DNA from: Mycobacterium colombiense
GTDB taxonomy: Bacteria > Actinomycetota > Actinomycetes > Mycobacteriales > Mycobacteriaceae
Direction: 5' to 3'
Length of the DNA stretch: 64,000 bases
Assembly: GCF_001672755.1 (NCBI RefSeq)
Contig: NZ_LZKI01000108.1
Location: 62,001-126,000, forward strand
Part shown: one piece after another, positions 36,664-45,344 of the stretch
Numbering within the stretch: the stretch's first letter is position 1
How the letters are laid out: every line of letters begins with the position of its first letter
Program-made: the position numbers and the translations under genes
The notes under the pieces: model-generated
Database searches by the model: none
What the model saw: only the letters and a program-made list of their open reading frames with translations
Told to the model about the DNA's origin: nothing

Positions 36664-37278
36664 GTGAAGGCCATGGCCGGCGTGGATGTGCCGTCACACC
36701 CGCCGACCGTGGTGTCCGGTGCCGACGGCATCGTCCGGTGTCGCTGGGCCAGCGAGACGGGCCGCGACCTGATCGCCTACCACGACGACGAGTGGGGCAG
36801 GCCGACGCGCGACGAGGCCGAGCTGTTCGAGGTGCTGGTGCTGACCTATTTCGAGAACGGCCTGTCCTGGGGAATCGTGTTCGACAAGCGGGACAACCTG
36901 CGTGCCGCGTTTCACGGGTTCGACCCCGCCGCGGTGGCCGCGATGACCGACGACGAAGTCGAGCGAATGATGGTCGATACCACCATCATTCGCAATCGCG
37001 GAAAGATCGAGGCGACGCTGCACAACGCCCGCCTGCTGTCCGAACACCCACTGGCGCAGCTGGCCTGGAAACACCAACCCCGCCACCACCATCGGTTGCG
37101 GAGCTGGGCCGACGGCCGGATGACCAGCCCGGAGTCCGATCAGCTCGCCCGCGCGTTGCGAGAGGCTGGATTTCGGCATGTCGGTCCCGTCGTCGCCCAC
37201 TCGTTCATGCAGACCGTGGGGATCGAGAACGGCCATTTCGAAGGGTGTTTCCGCGCGGTGCCGCCCCCGTCGGGCTGA
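36664..37278 (+). CDS. DNA-3-methyladenine glycosylase I-like protein, divergent
   Basis: 204 aa, Tag family. The zinc ligands are all present: C26 (VRCRW), H40 (AYHDDEWG), H191 and C195 (NGHFEGC). Y39 and W69 of the base pocket also match. The glutamate that contacts 3-methyladenine in E. coli Tag (E38, in LEGQQAGLSW) is replaced: here LTYFENGLSW puts T61 there. The loop between the central helices is also short. It may act on another base or be weakly active. GTG 36664 has AAGGG at a good distance; ATG 36673 is an alternative. H37Rv tagA is elsewhere, so this could be a paralogue. Confidence 0.75.
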   Translation: MKAMAGVDVPSHPPTVVSGADGIVRCRWASETGRDLIAYHDDEWGRPTRDEAELFEVLVLTYFENGLSWGIVFDKRDNLRAAFHGFDPAAVAAMTDDEVERMMVDTTIIRNRGKIEATLHNARLLSEHPLAQLAWKHQPRHHHRLRSWADGRMTSPESDQLARALREAGFRHVGPVVAHSFMQTVGIENGHFEGCFRAVPPPSG

Positions 37279-37337
37279 AGCCGCGCAACTCGCGGCCGGT
37301 GTGAGCGACGCGCGCCCGCGGTGCTATAACCGCGGTC

Positions 37338-38678
37338 ATGCTGCGCAATCTGGCGAGCCTGGTCGGATCGAGCCACGTCGTCACCGACCCCGACGTGCTG
37401 GCGGCGCGCAGCGTCGACCACACCGGCCGGTACCGGGGCACGGCGAGCGCCCTGGTGCGGCCGGGCTCGGCCGAGCAGGTCGCGGCGGTGCTGCGGGTGT
37501 GCCGGGACGCCGGGGCGCACGTGACGGTGCAGGGCGGTCGGACCTCGCTGGTGGCCGGCACCGTTCCCGAGCACGACGACGTGTTGTTGTCCACCGAGCG
37601 GCTGCACGCCGTCGGTGACGTCGACACGGTGGAGCGCCGCATCGAGGCCGGCGCCGGAGCCACCCTGGCGGCGGTGCAGCGGGCCGCGGCCGCGGCAGGT
37701 TTGGTGTTCGGCGTGGACTTGGCGGCCCGGGACACCGCGACCGTCGGCGGGATGGCGTCGACGAACGCCGGCGGCCTGCGCACGGTCCGCTACGGCAACA
37801 TGGGCGAGCAGGTGGTCGGCGTGCAGGTGGCGCTGCCCGACGGCACGCTGCTGCGGCGGCACAGCCGGGTGCGCCGGGACAACACGGGCTACGACCTGCC
37901 GGCGCTGTTCGTCGGCGCCGAGGGCACCCTGGGCGTGATCACCGAGCTGGACCTGCGGCTGCACGCCACCCCGACGCACCGGGTGACGGCGATCTGCGGG
38001 TTCGCCGACCTCGAGGCGCTGGTGGCCGCCGGGCGCACCTTCCGCGACGTGGACGGCATCGCGGCCCTGGAATTGATCGACGGCCGGGCCGCCGCGCTGA
38101 CCGCCGAGCACCGCGGCGTCGGCGCCCCGGTCGCCGGCGAGTGGCTGCTGCTGGTGGAACTGGCCGCCGATCACGACCAGACCGAGCGACTGGCCGAGCT
38201 GCTCGACGACGTGCCGATGCGCGCCGATCCCGCGGTCGGCGTGGATCTTGCTGCCCAGCAACGGTTGTGGCAGGTGCGCGAATCGCTGGCCGAGGTGCTC
38301 GGCGTGTACGGGCCGCCGCTGAAGTTCGACGTCTCGCTGCCGCTGTCGGCGATCAGCGAATTCGAAAGGCACGCAGTAGAATTGGTGCACACGCATGCCC
38401 CCGACGCGCTGCCGGTGCTGTTCGGTCACATCGGCGAGGGCAACCTGCACCTGAACGTGTTGCGCTGCCCGGCCGACCGGGAGCGGGTGCTGTACGAGCC
38501 GATGATGGACCTCATCGCGCGATCCGGCGGCAACGTCAGCTCCGAACACGGCGTCGGCAGCCGCAAACGGCCCTACCTCGCCATGTCCCGCGGGCCCGCC
38601 GACATCGCCGCGATGCGCACGGTCAAGGCCGCGCTAGACCCGACGGGTTATCTCAACGCCGCGGTGTTGTTCGACTAG
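37338..38678 (+). CDS. FAD-linked oxidase, D-2-hydroxyacid dehydrogenase type (Rv0161-like)
   Basis: 446 aa. VAO-type FAD domain: VQGGRTSLVAGTVP, AGAGATLAAVQ, DTATVGGMASTNAGGLRTVRYGNMG, LFVGAEGTLGVITE. C-terminal substrate domain with GHIGEGNLHLNV and SEHGVGSRKRPYL. Similar to glycolate oxidase GlcD and D-lactate dehydrogenases; oxidises a 2-hydroxyacid to the 2-oxoacid. Same order as Rv0161. Its stop overlaps by 4 bases the stop of the convergent TetR gene that begins the accessory island. Confidence 0.87.
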   Translation: MLRNLASLVGSSHVVTDPDVLAARSVDHTGRYRGTASALVRPGSAEQVAAVLRVCRDAGAHVTVQGGRTSLVAGTVPEHDDVLLSTERLHAVGDVDTVERRIEAGAGATLAAVQRAAAAAGLVFGVDLAARDTATVGGMASTNAGGLRTVRYGNMGEQVVGVQVALPDGTLLRRHSRVRRDNTGYDLPALFVGAEGTLGVITELDLRLHATPTHRVTAICGFADLEALVAAGRTFRDVDGIAALELIDGRAAALTAEHRGVGAPVAGEWLLLVELAADHDQTERLAELLDDVPMRADPAVGVDLAAQQRLWQVRESLAEVLGVYGPPLKFDVSLPLSAISEFERHAVELVHTHAPDALPVLFGHIGEGNLHLNVLRCPADRERVLYEPMMDLIARSGGNVSSEHGVGSRKRPYLAMSRGPADIAAMRTVKAALDPTGYLNAAVLFD

Positions 38679-39220
38679 CTGGCCTTGATACCGACCGCGT
38701 GGCGCAGCTGCGCCAAAAACTGCTCGGCGTCATCGCTTCGCACGATGTAGTGCGATATCGCAATCCGGATGACCGTCGCCGCCTTCACCGCCGCGTTGGG
38801 CCCGGGCAGGTGGCGCTGCAGGCCCTCGCGCATCTGCGGGATGACCCAGGAGAACTGGGCGATGGTGTGCTCGGGCTCGACGTCGACCATGCGCACCCCG
38901 GAGTACGAATGCTGGTACTCGACGATGAACCGCAGCACCGCGTCCAGCTTGTCCACGCCCTTCAGGCCCGCGGTGGCCTTCACCAGACCGCTTTCGAAGA
39001 TCTGGCGCTCGTAGCTCGAAAACGCCGACAGCAGCTCCTCTTTCGACGCGAACCAGCGGTACAGCGTCGGGCGGGAGACGCCGGCCTGGGTGGCGACGTC
39101 GGACAGGCTGAGCTTGGTCTTGCCGTTGCGGCCGAGCACCTCGGCGGTGGCCGCCAGAATGCGCTGGCGCGTCGAGGTGTCGGTTTCGGCGATCGTCGTC
39201 GCCCGGGCCGGCTGGCTCAT
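38675..39220 (-). CDS. TetR-family regulator of the accessory island
   Basis: 181 aa. HTH: TAEVLGRNGKTKLSLSDVATQAGVSRPTLYRWFASKEELL. The ligand domain includes RFIVEYQHSYSGVRMVDVEPEH. Nine bases before its start begins one of the four 29-bp CTTTAC-type motifs, as expected for autoregulation. The other three motifs lie in front of genes of the same island, so this is the best candidate for the local master regulator. The ligand may be a CoA ester or a terpenoid/steroid acid. Confidence 0.87.
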   Translation of the reverse strand: MSQPARATTIAETDTSTRQRILAATAEVLGRNGKTKLSLSDVATQAGVSRPTLYRWFASKEELLSAFSSYERQIFESGLVKATAGLKGVDKLDAVLRFIVEYQHSYSGVRMVDVEPEHTIAQFSWVIPQMREGLQRHLPGPNAAVKAATVIRIAISHYIVRSDDAEQFLAQLRHAVGIKAS

Positions 39221-39228
39221 GATTCAAA

Positions 39229-39257
39229 CTTTACGAAGTGTCGCCGAGGTGTCATGG
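39229..39257. promoter_or_regulatory. 29-bp bipartite motif, copy A (before TetR)
   Basis: CTTTACGAA, 9 bases, AGGTGTCATGG. Starts 9 bp upstream of the TetR start codon, in the 52-bp gap between TetR and the thioesterase gene. The most diverged of the four copies but with exactly the same spacing. TTAC[AG] and TGTCA form a loose inverted repeat (T.AC. / TGT.A). Confidence 0.7.
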
Positions 39258-39272
39258 TCATTCGCTCCCACG

Positions 39273-40103
39273 TTAGGCCCGAGGCGGGCGCCGGCGCACC
39301 AGCACCGACTGCTGGATGGCGCCGACCGCGCCCTGCTCGTCGAACAACGTGCCGATGGTCGTCCCGATGCCGTCCGGCCCGTAGCTGGTCTCCGCCCGAA
39401 TGCCGATCCAGTCGCCGTCGGGAACACGAAATACGTGCACGGCCAGATCGGTGTTGAGGAAGGTCCATTTGGTGATGTCGAGCTTGCTGCCGATGCCGTT
39501 GGCGCAGTCGGCCACCGCGAACAGCCGTTCCAGCTGCGTCATGGATTCGCCGTTGACCAGGTCGACGGTTGGGTTGATCCAGGATTCGCCGGGCCCCTCG
39601 CTGAGCGGCTCGGTCAGCCACAGCCACTGAAGGCTGTGCACGTAATTGCGGTCCCAGTCCCGCGCCTTTAGGTTGCGGTCGACGGCCTCGACCCGGGGCC
39701 GGGGCAGTGGCGTCGGGGCGTGCGCGATCGGTTCCGTGTCCTGGTGCTGCAGCCGCCAACCGCTCGCGCGCGCGACCGGCCGCGGTGTGCCGTCGGGGCC
39801 GGGCGCCAGCATCTCGGCATTGAGCAACTCGATCTGCTTGCCGGGGCGTTGCACCTCGGCACGCACCCACAGATCGCCCTCGGCCGGCACCCCGCCCAAC
39901 AGGTCGATGACGACCCGGGACAGGCGCGTGTCGTCGCGCTGCTCGCACCGCTCCAGCACCCGGACCAGCAGTGCCGACACCGGACCGCCATGCTGGATGG
40001 CCGCCGACCAGGTACCGCGCGCCAGATCGGTCGCCCGGAACTTCTCGCCCAACCCGGCGTCGTCACCTGTCGAGTCGATCAGCTCGTAGTAGGCGTCGGT
40101 CAT
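39273..40103 (-). CDS. TesB-like acyl-CoA thioesterase
   Basis: 276 aa, double hotdog layout: N-terminal RGTWSAAIQHGGPVSALLVRVLE, SRVVIDLLGGVPAEGDLWVRAEVQRPGKQIELLNAEML, and second half QLERLFAVADCANGIGSKLDITKWTFLNTDLAVHVFRVP with D(W)IGIRAETSYGPDGIGTTIGTLFD. Probably hydrolyses or handles acyl-CoA. ATG 40103 with GAAAGG 6 bases upstream is preferred to a TTG two codons before. Lies 15 bp downstream of the lactonase-like gene, same operon. Confidence 0.8.
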   Translation of the reverse strand: MTDAYYELIDSTGDDAGLGEKFRATDLARGTWSAAIQHGGPVSALLVRVLERCEQRDDTRLSRVVIDLLGGVPAEGDLWVRAEVQRPGKQIELLNAEMLAPGPDGTPRPVARASGWRLQHQDTEPIAHAPTPLPRPRVEAVDRNLKARDWDRNYVHSLQWLWLTEPLSEGPGESWINPTVDLVNGESMTQLERLFAVADCANGIGSKLDITKWTFLNTDLAVHVFRVPDGDWIGIRAETSYGPDGIGTTIGTLFDEQGAVGAIQQSVLVRRRPPRA

Positions 40104-40118
40104 CGTCAACCTTTCGGA

Positions 40119-40937
40119 TCAGGGCAGGCCGGCGCCGGGAGTGGTCACCGTGACGGCATCCAGCCGGGAAAGCCGGGTGCCGACCAGGCGCTGAGGATAG
40201 GCCTCCGTGCTCGACAACAGAAACAGCGTGCGGCGCTGCGGACCGCCGAGGGCGCACGCGATCGCGACCCGGTCGCCCATGTCGATGCGCTCGGTCACGG
40301 TGCCGCCCGCCACGATCCGCTCGAACTGGTGGGCCAACGTCATCGACGCCCACACCCCACCCTCGGCGTCCAGCGCGATGCCGTCGGGCGGGCCGTCCAG
40401 GCCGTCGGCGAAAACCCGGCGGTCGGCCAGTGCGCCGTCGTCGGCGATGGAAAACGCGCTCAGCCGCCGGCCCGTCGATTCGGCGACGATCAGCGTCTTG
40501 CGATCCGGGGTGATCGCCATGCCGTTCGGGAAGTCGAGGTCTTCGGCCACCACGGTGGCGCCGTCGTCGGGGTCCAGGCGAAGGATGACCCCACCGCTGA
40601 AGGCCTGGCAGCCGATGTAGGCACGCCCGGCGTCGTCGATGACCATGTCGCCCAGGCTGGCCGGCGCCAGGTCGGCGAGGTCGGCGATGGTGGTTACGGT
40701 TTCGCCGTCATAGCGCAGCACCTGCCGGTCCTCGGTCGAGGCGATGAGTAGCGACCCGTCGGGCCGGAAGCCCAGGCCCGACGGCGAATGACCGGGCAGC
40801 GGCAGGGTGGTCAGCGAGCCACCCATGGTCGCGGTGTGGACGGCCTCGCCCAGCATGTCGGAGAACCACAGCAGGCCTTCGAACCAGCGCGGGCCCTCGC
40901 CGAAGCAGAATCCGTTGGCCACCGGCTCGGGAATCAT
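40119..40937 (-). CDS. SMP-30/gluconolactonase-like protein
   Basis: 272-aa six-bladed beta-propeller. FGEGPRWFEGLLWFSDML at the start gives the metal-binding Glu, DFPNGMAITPD the Asn, and DGPPDGIALDAEGGVWASM the Asp of the SMP-30 calcium site. The family hydrolyses lactones. In this island a Baeyer-Villiger-type enzyme is also encoded, so a lactone substrate fits. Motif copy B lies 29 bp before its start. Confidence 0.85.
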   Translation of the reverse strand: MIPEPVANGFCFGEGPRWFEGLLWFSDMLGEAVHTATMGGSLTTLPLPGHSPSGLGFRPDGSLLIASTEDRQVLRYDGETVTTIADLADLAPASLGDMVIDDAGRAYIGCQAFSGGVILRLDPDDGATVVAEDLDFPNGMAITPDRKTLIVAESTGRRLSAFSIADDGALADRRVFADGLDGPPDGIALDAEGGVWASMTLAHQFERIVAGGTVTERIDMGDRVAIACALGGPQRRTLFLLSSTEAYPQRLVGTRLSRLDAVTVTTPGAGLP

Positions 40938-40965
40938 TCGTCCCCGCCTTCGGCAAATCGGTCCG

Positions 40966-40994
40966 CTTTACAAAACACCGAAAAAGTGTCATGC
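40966..40994. promoter_or_regulatory. 29-bp bipartite motif, copy B (before SMP-30 gene)
   Basis: CTTTACAAA, 9 bases, AAGTGTCATGC, 29 bp upstream of the lactonase-like start codon. Lies in the short gap (73 bp) between that gene and the next upstream SRPBCC gene, so it can control the lactonase-thioesterase pair. Confidence 0.75.
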
Positions 40995-41010
40995 ACCGCG
41001 GGTACCGGTG

Positions 41011-41496
41011 TCAATCTGCCGATCGTGCGAGCTCGCGCGCCACGGCCTCGTGGTAGGCGTCGATCTTGGCCGGATTGGCCTGCAAGAAGAGCTGGTCAGG
41101 CAGCGGGGCGTGCTTGTATGCCTCGATCGTCATGGTCCGGGAGAACAGCGTGATGTCCTGCCCGGGCCTGGTGAAGTGGTAGGAGACCGTGATGCGGCCC
41201 TCCATCCCGCCTTGAAAAATACCGCCGGTACGGTCGTGGCCCAGCCGGCCGATCGAGGTGAACACGAACAGCGTCGGGCGCACCGCGGCGGCCAGTTGCC
41301 AGCTGAAGACGCGGTCGCCGTCGGGACCGGCTTCCTCCCAGGTGTCGCCGACCTTCAGCGGCAGCTCCGGCAATTTGCCGATGTGCGCGCTGCCGGGGTA
41401 GGTCTTCGTCCAGTTCTGCGGGTTGGTCACGAAGTCGTATACCGTCTCGGCGGACTGCGTGAACGCGGTCTCCGAAGTGGTGGTCACGATGCCCAA
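41011..41496 (-). CDS. SRPBCC family protein
   Basis: 161 aa. SETAFTQSAETVYDFVTNPQNWTKTYPGSAHIGKLPELPLKVGDTWEE is the typical start of polyketide cyclase/START-like small ligand-binding proteins, with the C-terminal helix NPAKIDAYHEAVARELARS. Role unknown; may carry a hydrophobic intermediate. Motif copy C is 66 bp upstream in the divergent gap. Confidence 0.77.
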   Translation of the reverse strand: MGIVTTTSETAFTQSAETVYDFVTNPQNWTKTYPGSAHIGKLPELPLKVGDTWEEAGPDGDRVFSWQLAAAVRPTLFVFTSIGRLGHDRTGGIFQGGMEGRITVSYHFTRPGQDITLFSRTMTIEAYKHAPLPDQLFLQANPAKIDAYHEAVARELARSAD

Positions 41497-41562
41497 TGGT
41501 GTTGCCTCCCTGTGCGTTCCGCTGTCCCGTCGATCGGCGGGGCCGTCGTCTTATTAGCCGAG

Positions 41563-41591
41563 CTTTACAAATCCTACTCAAAGTGTCACGC
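41563..41591. promoter_or_regulatory. 29-bp bipartite motif, copy C (divergent gap)
   Basis: CTTTACAAA, 9 bases, AAGTGTCACGC, in the 131-bp gap between the leftward SRPBCC gene and the rightward thioesterase operon. It could control both directions. It shares the last 11 bases exactly with copy D. Confidence 0.75.
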
Positions 41592-41627
41592 TGAGCGCGG
41601 AGCCGCGAGCGCGAGAGGTGGAGTGGG

Positions 41628-42518
41628 TTGACGAAGGCGTCTGAGGAATCCGCGCAGACCGAATGGACCGTGCAGGGCCTGCTGGATCTGTTCGACGTGC
41701 AGGACGACGGAGACGACAAGTTCACCGGTGAGACCGGCATCGCGGGGGGCGACGAACGCCAGGTGGTGGAGGGCACCCAGGTGCTCGCGCAGGCGATCGT
41801 CGCGGTGGCGAAGCGATTCCCCGACAAGTCGGTGCGCTCGGCGCACGCGGTGTTCTCCCGCGCGGTGGTCGTCGGTCCGCCGATCGAACTCGTCGTCGAC
41901 GTCGTGTCCGAGGGCCGGTCCACCGCCACGGCAGTGGTCGCCGTGCACCAGAACGGCCGGCGTTGCCTGAGTATCACCGTGCTGGCCGACGTCCCGACCG
42001 ACGATGTGATCCGCCACCACCTGCCGCGTCCCGAGGTGGCCGCCCCGGCGGACGCCAACCACTCGCCGATGCCGATGGTGGGCCGCGAACTGCGCCTCGT
42101 CGATGTCGTCGACGTCAACAGCCCCGACGAGGTCGGGCCGCCGGAGCTCTACGCGTGGCTGCACTACGACCCGATCCCCACCCGCGACGAGTTGGCCAAG
42201 GCCCTGCTCGCCTACTTCACCGGCCATCTGGGCATCTCCACCACGATGCGGGCGCACGAGGGCATCGGCACCGCCCAGGCGCACCTGACCGTGTCGACCG
42301 CACCGATGAGCATCTCCGTCGCGTTCCACGAACCGGTGGACTGGACCGGATGGCTGCTCTACACGCACGAGAGCACCCAGGTCGGCGCGGGCATGTCGTA
42401 CGTGCGCGGCACCGTGCACGCGCAAGAGGGTGACCTGCTGGCGTCGTTCGCCCAGGAGGCGCTGATCCGCCCGCTGCGCACCAGCGACACGGCGATCGAC
42501 TCGCGCGCGCGGTTCTAA
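41628..42518 (+). CDS. Acyl-CoA thioesterase II-like protein
   Basis: 296 aa. EWTVQGLLDLFDVQDDGDDKFTGETG, then VVEGTQVLAQAIVAVAKRFPDKSVRSAHAVFSRAVVVG (first hotdog) and LLAYFTGHLGISTTMRAHEGIGTAQAHLTVSTAPMSISVAFHEPVDWTGWLLYTHESTQVGAGMSYVRGTVHAQEGDLLASFAQEALIR (second). This is TesB-type acyl-CoA thioesterase II. TTG start supported by AGAGGTGGAG. First gene of a rightward operon with LLM oxidoreductase and acyl-CoA dehydrogenase. Confidence 0.85.
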   Translation: MTKASEESAQTEWTVQGLLDLFDVQDDGDDKFTGETGIAGGDERQVVEGTQVLAQAIVAVAKRFPDKSVRSAHAVFSRAVVVGPPIELVVDVVSEGRSTATAVVAVHQNGRRCLSITVLADVPTDDVIRHHLPRPEVAAPADANHSPMPMVGRELRLVDVVDVNSPDEVGPPELYAWLHYDPIPTRDELAKALLAYFTGHLGISTTMRAHEGIGTAQAHLTVSTAPMSISVAFHEPVDWTGWLLYTHESTQVGAGMSYVRGTVHAQEGDLLASFAQEALIRPLRTSDTAIDSRARF

Positions 42519-42523
42519 CGGCC

Positions 42524-43444
42524 ATGCGGTTCACCATCACCCACCCGATGCACAGTCATCCGTACAACCCGCAGCTGGTGAGCGGGGACGGAATCGGCAA
42601 GGTGGCCGCGGCGACCGAGGCGGCCGGGATCCACGGTTTCGGCTTCACCGATCATCCGGCGCCCTCGCAGCGATGGCTGGAGGCCGGCGGGCACGACGCG
42701 TTGGACCCCTTTGTCGCCTTGGGTTTCGCGGCGGCCACGACGTCCACGCTGCGGCTGATCCCCAACATCGTGGTGCTGCCGTACCGAAACCCGTTCGTGG
42801 TGGCCAAGTCTGGAGCAACCCTCGACCTGCTCTCCGGTGGGCGCTTCACGCTCGCGGTGGGCGTGGGCTACCTCAAGCGCGAGTTCGCGGCCCTCGGGGT
42901 GAGCTTCGACGAGCGCGCCGAGTTGTTCGAGGAGTCCCTTCAGGTGATCCGGGCCATCTGGACCGGCGACGATATCTCTATTGAGGGCAAGCACTTCAGT
43001 GCGCGCGGCATCACCGCGCATCCCCGGCCGGTGAGCGATCCGCATCCGCCGATCTGGATCGGCGGCAACACGTCGTCATCGCGGCAGCGGGTGGCCCAGT
43101 ACGGCGACGGCTGGTGCCCGTTCCCGGCACCGCCGCAGCTGGCCAAGACGGCCGGCACGGCCGTCATCGACTCGCTGGACAAGCTCACCGCCGGCATCGA
43201 CGATCTGCGGCGCAGATGCGATGCGGCGCAGCGGGATTGGTCGGGCATCGACATCACCTTCACGAACTTCGAGGGCGGCAGCCCCGCGAGCGACGACTTC
43301 AACGCCGACGCCTACCTCGAGGGTCTGGACAAGCTGGAGAAGCTGGGCGTGACGTGGGTCAGCATCCACCTGCCCGGCGACAGCATCACGCACGCGCTAG
43401 AGACCCTCGACCGGTTCCGCACCCTGGTCGTCGACGCGGCCTAG
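42524..43444 (+). CDS. F420-dependent LLM-class oxidoreductase
   Basis: 306 aa. TIM-barrel LLM family: ATEAAGIHGFGFTDHPAPSQRW, NIVVLPYRNPFVVAKSGATLDLLSGGRFTLAVGVGYLKREF, IWIGGNTSSSRQRVAQYGDGWCPF. This subgroup is common in actinobacterial catabolic clusters and is thought to use F420 (or FMN). Five bases from the thioesterase stop; 18 bases before the acyl-CoA dehydrogenase. Confidence 0.87.
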   Translation: MRFTITHPMHSHPYNPQLVSGDGIGKVAAATEAAGIHGFGFTDHPAPSQRWLEAGGHDALDPFVALGFAAATTSTLRLIPNIVVLPYRNPFVVAKSGATLDLLSGGRFTLAVGVGYLKREFAALGVSFDERAELFEESLQVIRAIWTGDDISIEGKHFSARGITAHPRPVSDPHPPIWIGGNTSSSRQRVAQYGDGWCPFPAPPQLAKTAGTAVIDSLDKLTAGIDDLRRRCDAAQRDWSGIDITFTNFEGGSPASDDFNADAYLEGLDKLEKLGVTWVSIHLPGDSITHALETLDRFRTLVVDAA

Positions 43445-43462
43445 TCAGATCGAAGACGTCTC

Positions 43463-44638
43463 ATGGACTTCTCCCGCGTCGAACTCTCGCCCGAGGATCA
43501 GAAATTCTTCGATGAGACCAGGGCCTTCATGGCCGAACACGTCACGGACGAAGTTCGTAGCCGTGATCGCGAGACCGGCGAAAACTTCAGTGAGCCAGTG
43601 CATTTGGCGCTGGGCGAGGCGGGTTACCTGACGTCGGACTGGTACCAGCAGGCCGAGGGCGGATTCGATCCGGTGCGACGGCGAATCTTCCACCTCGAGA
43701 TCGGTCGCGCGCACACGCCCTGGTTCCACTGGGGCACCACCGCGGTCGTCGCGCGGCTGGTGAAGCAATTCGGGAAGGCCGAACTCGCCGACGCGATCCT
43801 GCCGGGCGTACTGTCCGGAGAGATACGGCTCTGCCTGGGCTACACCGAACCCGAAGGCGGCTCCGACGTCGCCACCTGCAAGACCCGCGCCGTGCGGGAC
43901 GGATCGGGCTGGATCATCAACGGCTCCAAAATGTTCACCTCGAACGCGCAGAACGCCAAGTACGTCTTCCTGCTCACCAACACCGATCCCCAGGGCCGCA
44001 AACACAAGAACCTGACCATGTTTCTGGTGCCGCTGGATTCCGACGGCATCGAGATCCAGGGCATCCGCACGGTGGACGGTGACCGCACCAACATCGTGTA
44101 CTACAGCGATGTGCGTGTCGATGACCTCTACCGGATCGGTGAGGTCAACGGCGGCTGGACGGTGATGCGGTTCGCCCTCGACGCCGAACACGGCATCACC
44201 GACCCGCAAGACCATGGCCTGCAGAACATTTCGATGCTGTCAGAACACGGCCACCTGATGGCCGAGGCGGCCGACGGGGTAGCGGCGGTGCTGGCCACAC
44301 CCGATGCGGCCGGACGGCGCCCGATCGACGACGACGCGACGAAATACCGGCTCGGGCGCAGCATGGCCCGCATCGAGGCGGCCATGTCCACTCCCGGAAT
44401 GTACGGACGGGTGGCGCTCATCCAGACCATGCGTGACGTCTCCCAGGAATTGATGGACCTGCTGGGCACGGCCTCGGCATTGCCCACCGACACAACGGGT
44501 TCCGCCGACGCTGGCGCCATCGAGTTCATCTTCCGGCACGGCGTGCCCGCCGGCATCTACGGCGGCACCATGGAGGTGTTCCGCAACATGATCGCCCAGC
44601 ACGAGCTGGGGCTCGGGCGGCCTAGCTACGGCCGCTGA
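43463..44638 (+). CDS. Acyl-CoA dehydrogenase
   Basis: 391 aa. ACAD features: CLGYTEPEGGSDVATCKTRAVRDGSGWIINGSKMFTSNAQNA in the middle domain, and the end FRHGVPAGIYGGTMEVFRNMIAQHELGLGRPSYGR. Expected reaction is alpha,beta-desaturation of an acyl-CoA, perhaps of a ring-derived CoA ester. Ends 17 bases inside the convergent DUF427 gene. Confidence 0.9.
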   Translation: MDFSRVELSPEDQKFFDETRAFMAEHVTDEVRSRDRETGENFSEPVHLALGEAGYLTSDWYQQAEGGFDPVRRRIFHLEIGRAHTPWFHWGTTAVVARLVKQFGKAELADAILPGVLSGEIRLCLGYTEPEGGSDVATCKTRAVRDGSGWIINGSKMFTSNAQNAKYVFLLTNTDPQGRKHKNLTMFLVPLDSDGIEIQGIRTVDGDRTNIVYYSDVRVDDLYRIGEVNGGWTVMRFALDAEHGITDPQDHGLQNISMLSEHGHLMAEAADGVAAVLATPDAAGRRPIDDDATKYRLGRSMARIEAAMSTPGMYGRVALIQTMRDVSQELMDLLGTASALPTDTTGSADAGAIEFIFRHGVPAGIYGGTMEVFRNMIAQHELGLGRPSYGR

Positions 44639-45308
44639 CCGGCAGCTCGGCCGACATCTCGACGCGGGTTTCGTCGAAGCTCAGAAATCCCCTGATGGGC
44701 AGGCTTTCCGGCGGCGGGCCCGGATAGCACCACGCGACGTCGGAGACGACGTCCTCGCCCGAGACGAACGACCAATACGTCGCGAAACCCTTGTAATTGC
44801 AGTAACTCTCCGTCTCGGACTGCTGCAACAAATCGGTGCGCACGTGTGCCGGATCGACGTAGAGCCTCGGGGCGAGCGCGGTCTCGAACACGATCACCGT
44901 GTCGTCGGTGTCCACCAGCGTGGTGCCGGCGACGCGGACGCGCAGCCGGCGTTGGGTCGGACGGCAATCGACCCGGTGATAGGGATTGGGCGGGTAGTGC
45001 ACGAGCCTGCGCCCCTCTTCCAGCCAGGCGTCGACCGCGTCCCAGGGCACCTGGACGAAACCGGGTGCCTCGGGTTCCGGCTCGCTGGGTAGGTCGCCGA
45101 CCTCGCCGGCCGCGAAGGCGTAGCTGAGCGGCCGGCCGCGCCGGTGCACCATCAGCGCGCGTTCGGTGTCGATCACCACGCGGCCGTCCTTGACGGCCTG
45201 CACACGCCGGGGATGCGGTTCGACGTAGACGACGCCGTCGGGTATCGGGGGCGAGAAGCGCCCCGCGGGATCGCTGCTGAGCGGACCACGCCCGGCCACC
45301 AGAGTCAT
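44622..45308 (-). CDS. Two-domain DUF427 protein
   Basis: 228 aa. Two DUF427 halves: VVYVEPHPRRVQAVKDGRVVIDTERALMVHRRG and, later, RLRVRVAGTTLVDTDDTVIVFETALAPRLYV with ESYCNYKGFATYWSFVSGEDVVSDVAWCYPGPPPESLPIRGFLSFD. The C-terminal YCNYKG replaces the CPFKG of the single-domain protein at 14.4 kb. Function unknown. Strong GGGAGG before the ATG at 45308. Lies 36 bp downstream of the HxlR gene, same strand. Confidence 0.83.
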   Translation of the reverse strand: MTLVAGRGPLSSDPAGRFSPPIPDGVVYVEPHPRRVQAVKDGRVVIDTERALMVHRRGRPLSYAFAAGEVGDLPSEPEPEAPGFVQVPWDAVDAWLEEGRRLVHYPPNPYHRVDCRPTQRRLRVRVAGTTLVDTDDTVIVFETALAPRLYVDPAHVRTDLLQQSETESYCNYKGFATYWSFVSGEDVVSDVAWCYPGPPPESLPIRGFLSFDETRVEMSAELPVSGRS

Positions 45309-45344
45309 GCGTTCCTCCCGGTTGCTTGCCCCCGGTCTACCCAA

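Noticed and set aside
37140-38549. 469-aa minus-strand frame over the FAD-linked oxidase
   Set aside because: His/Arg/Gly-rich shadow without domain.
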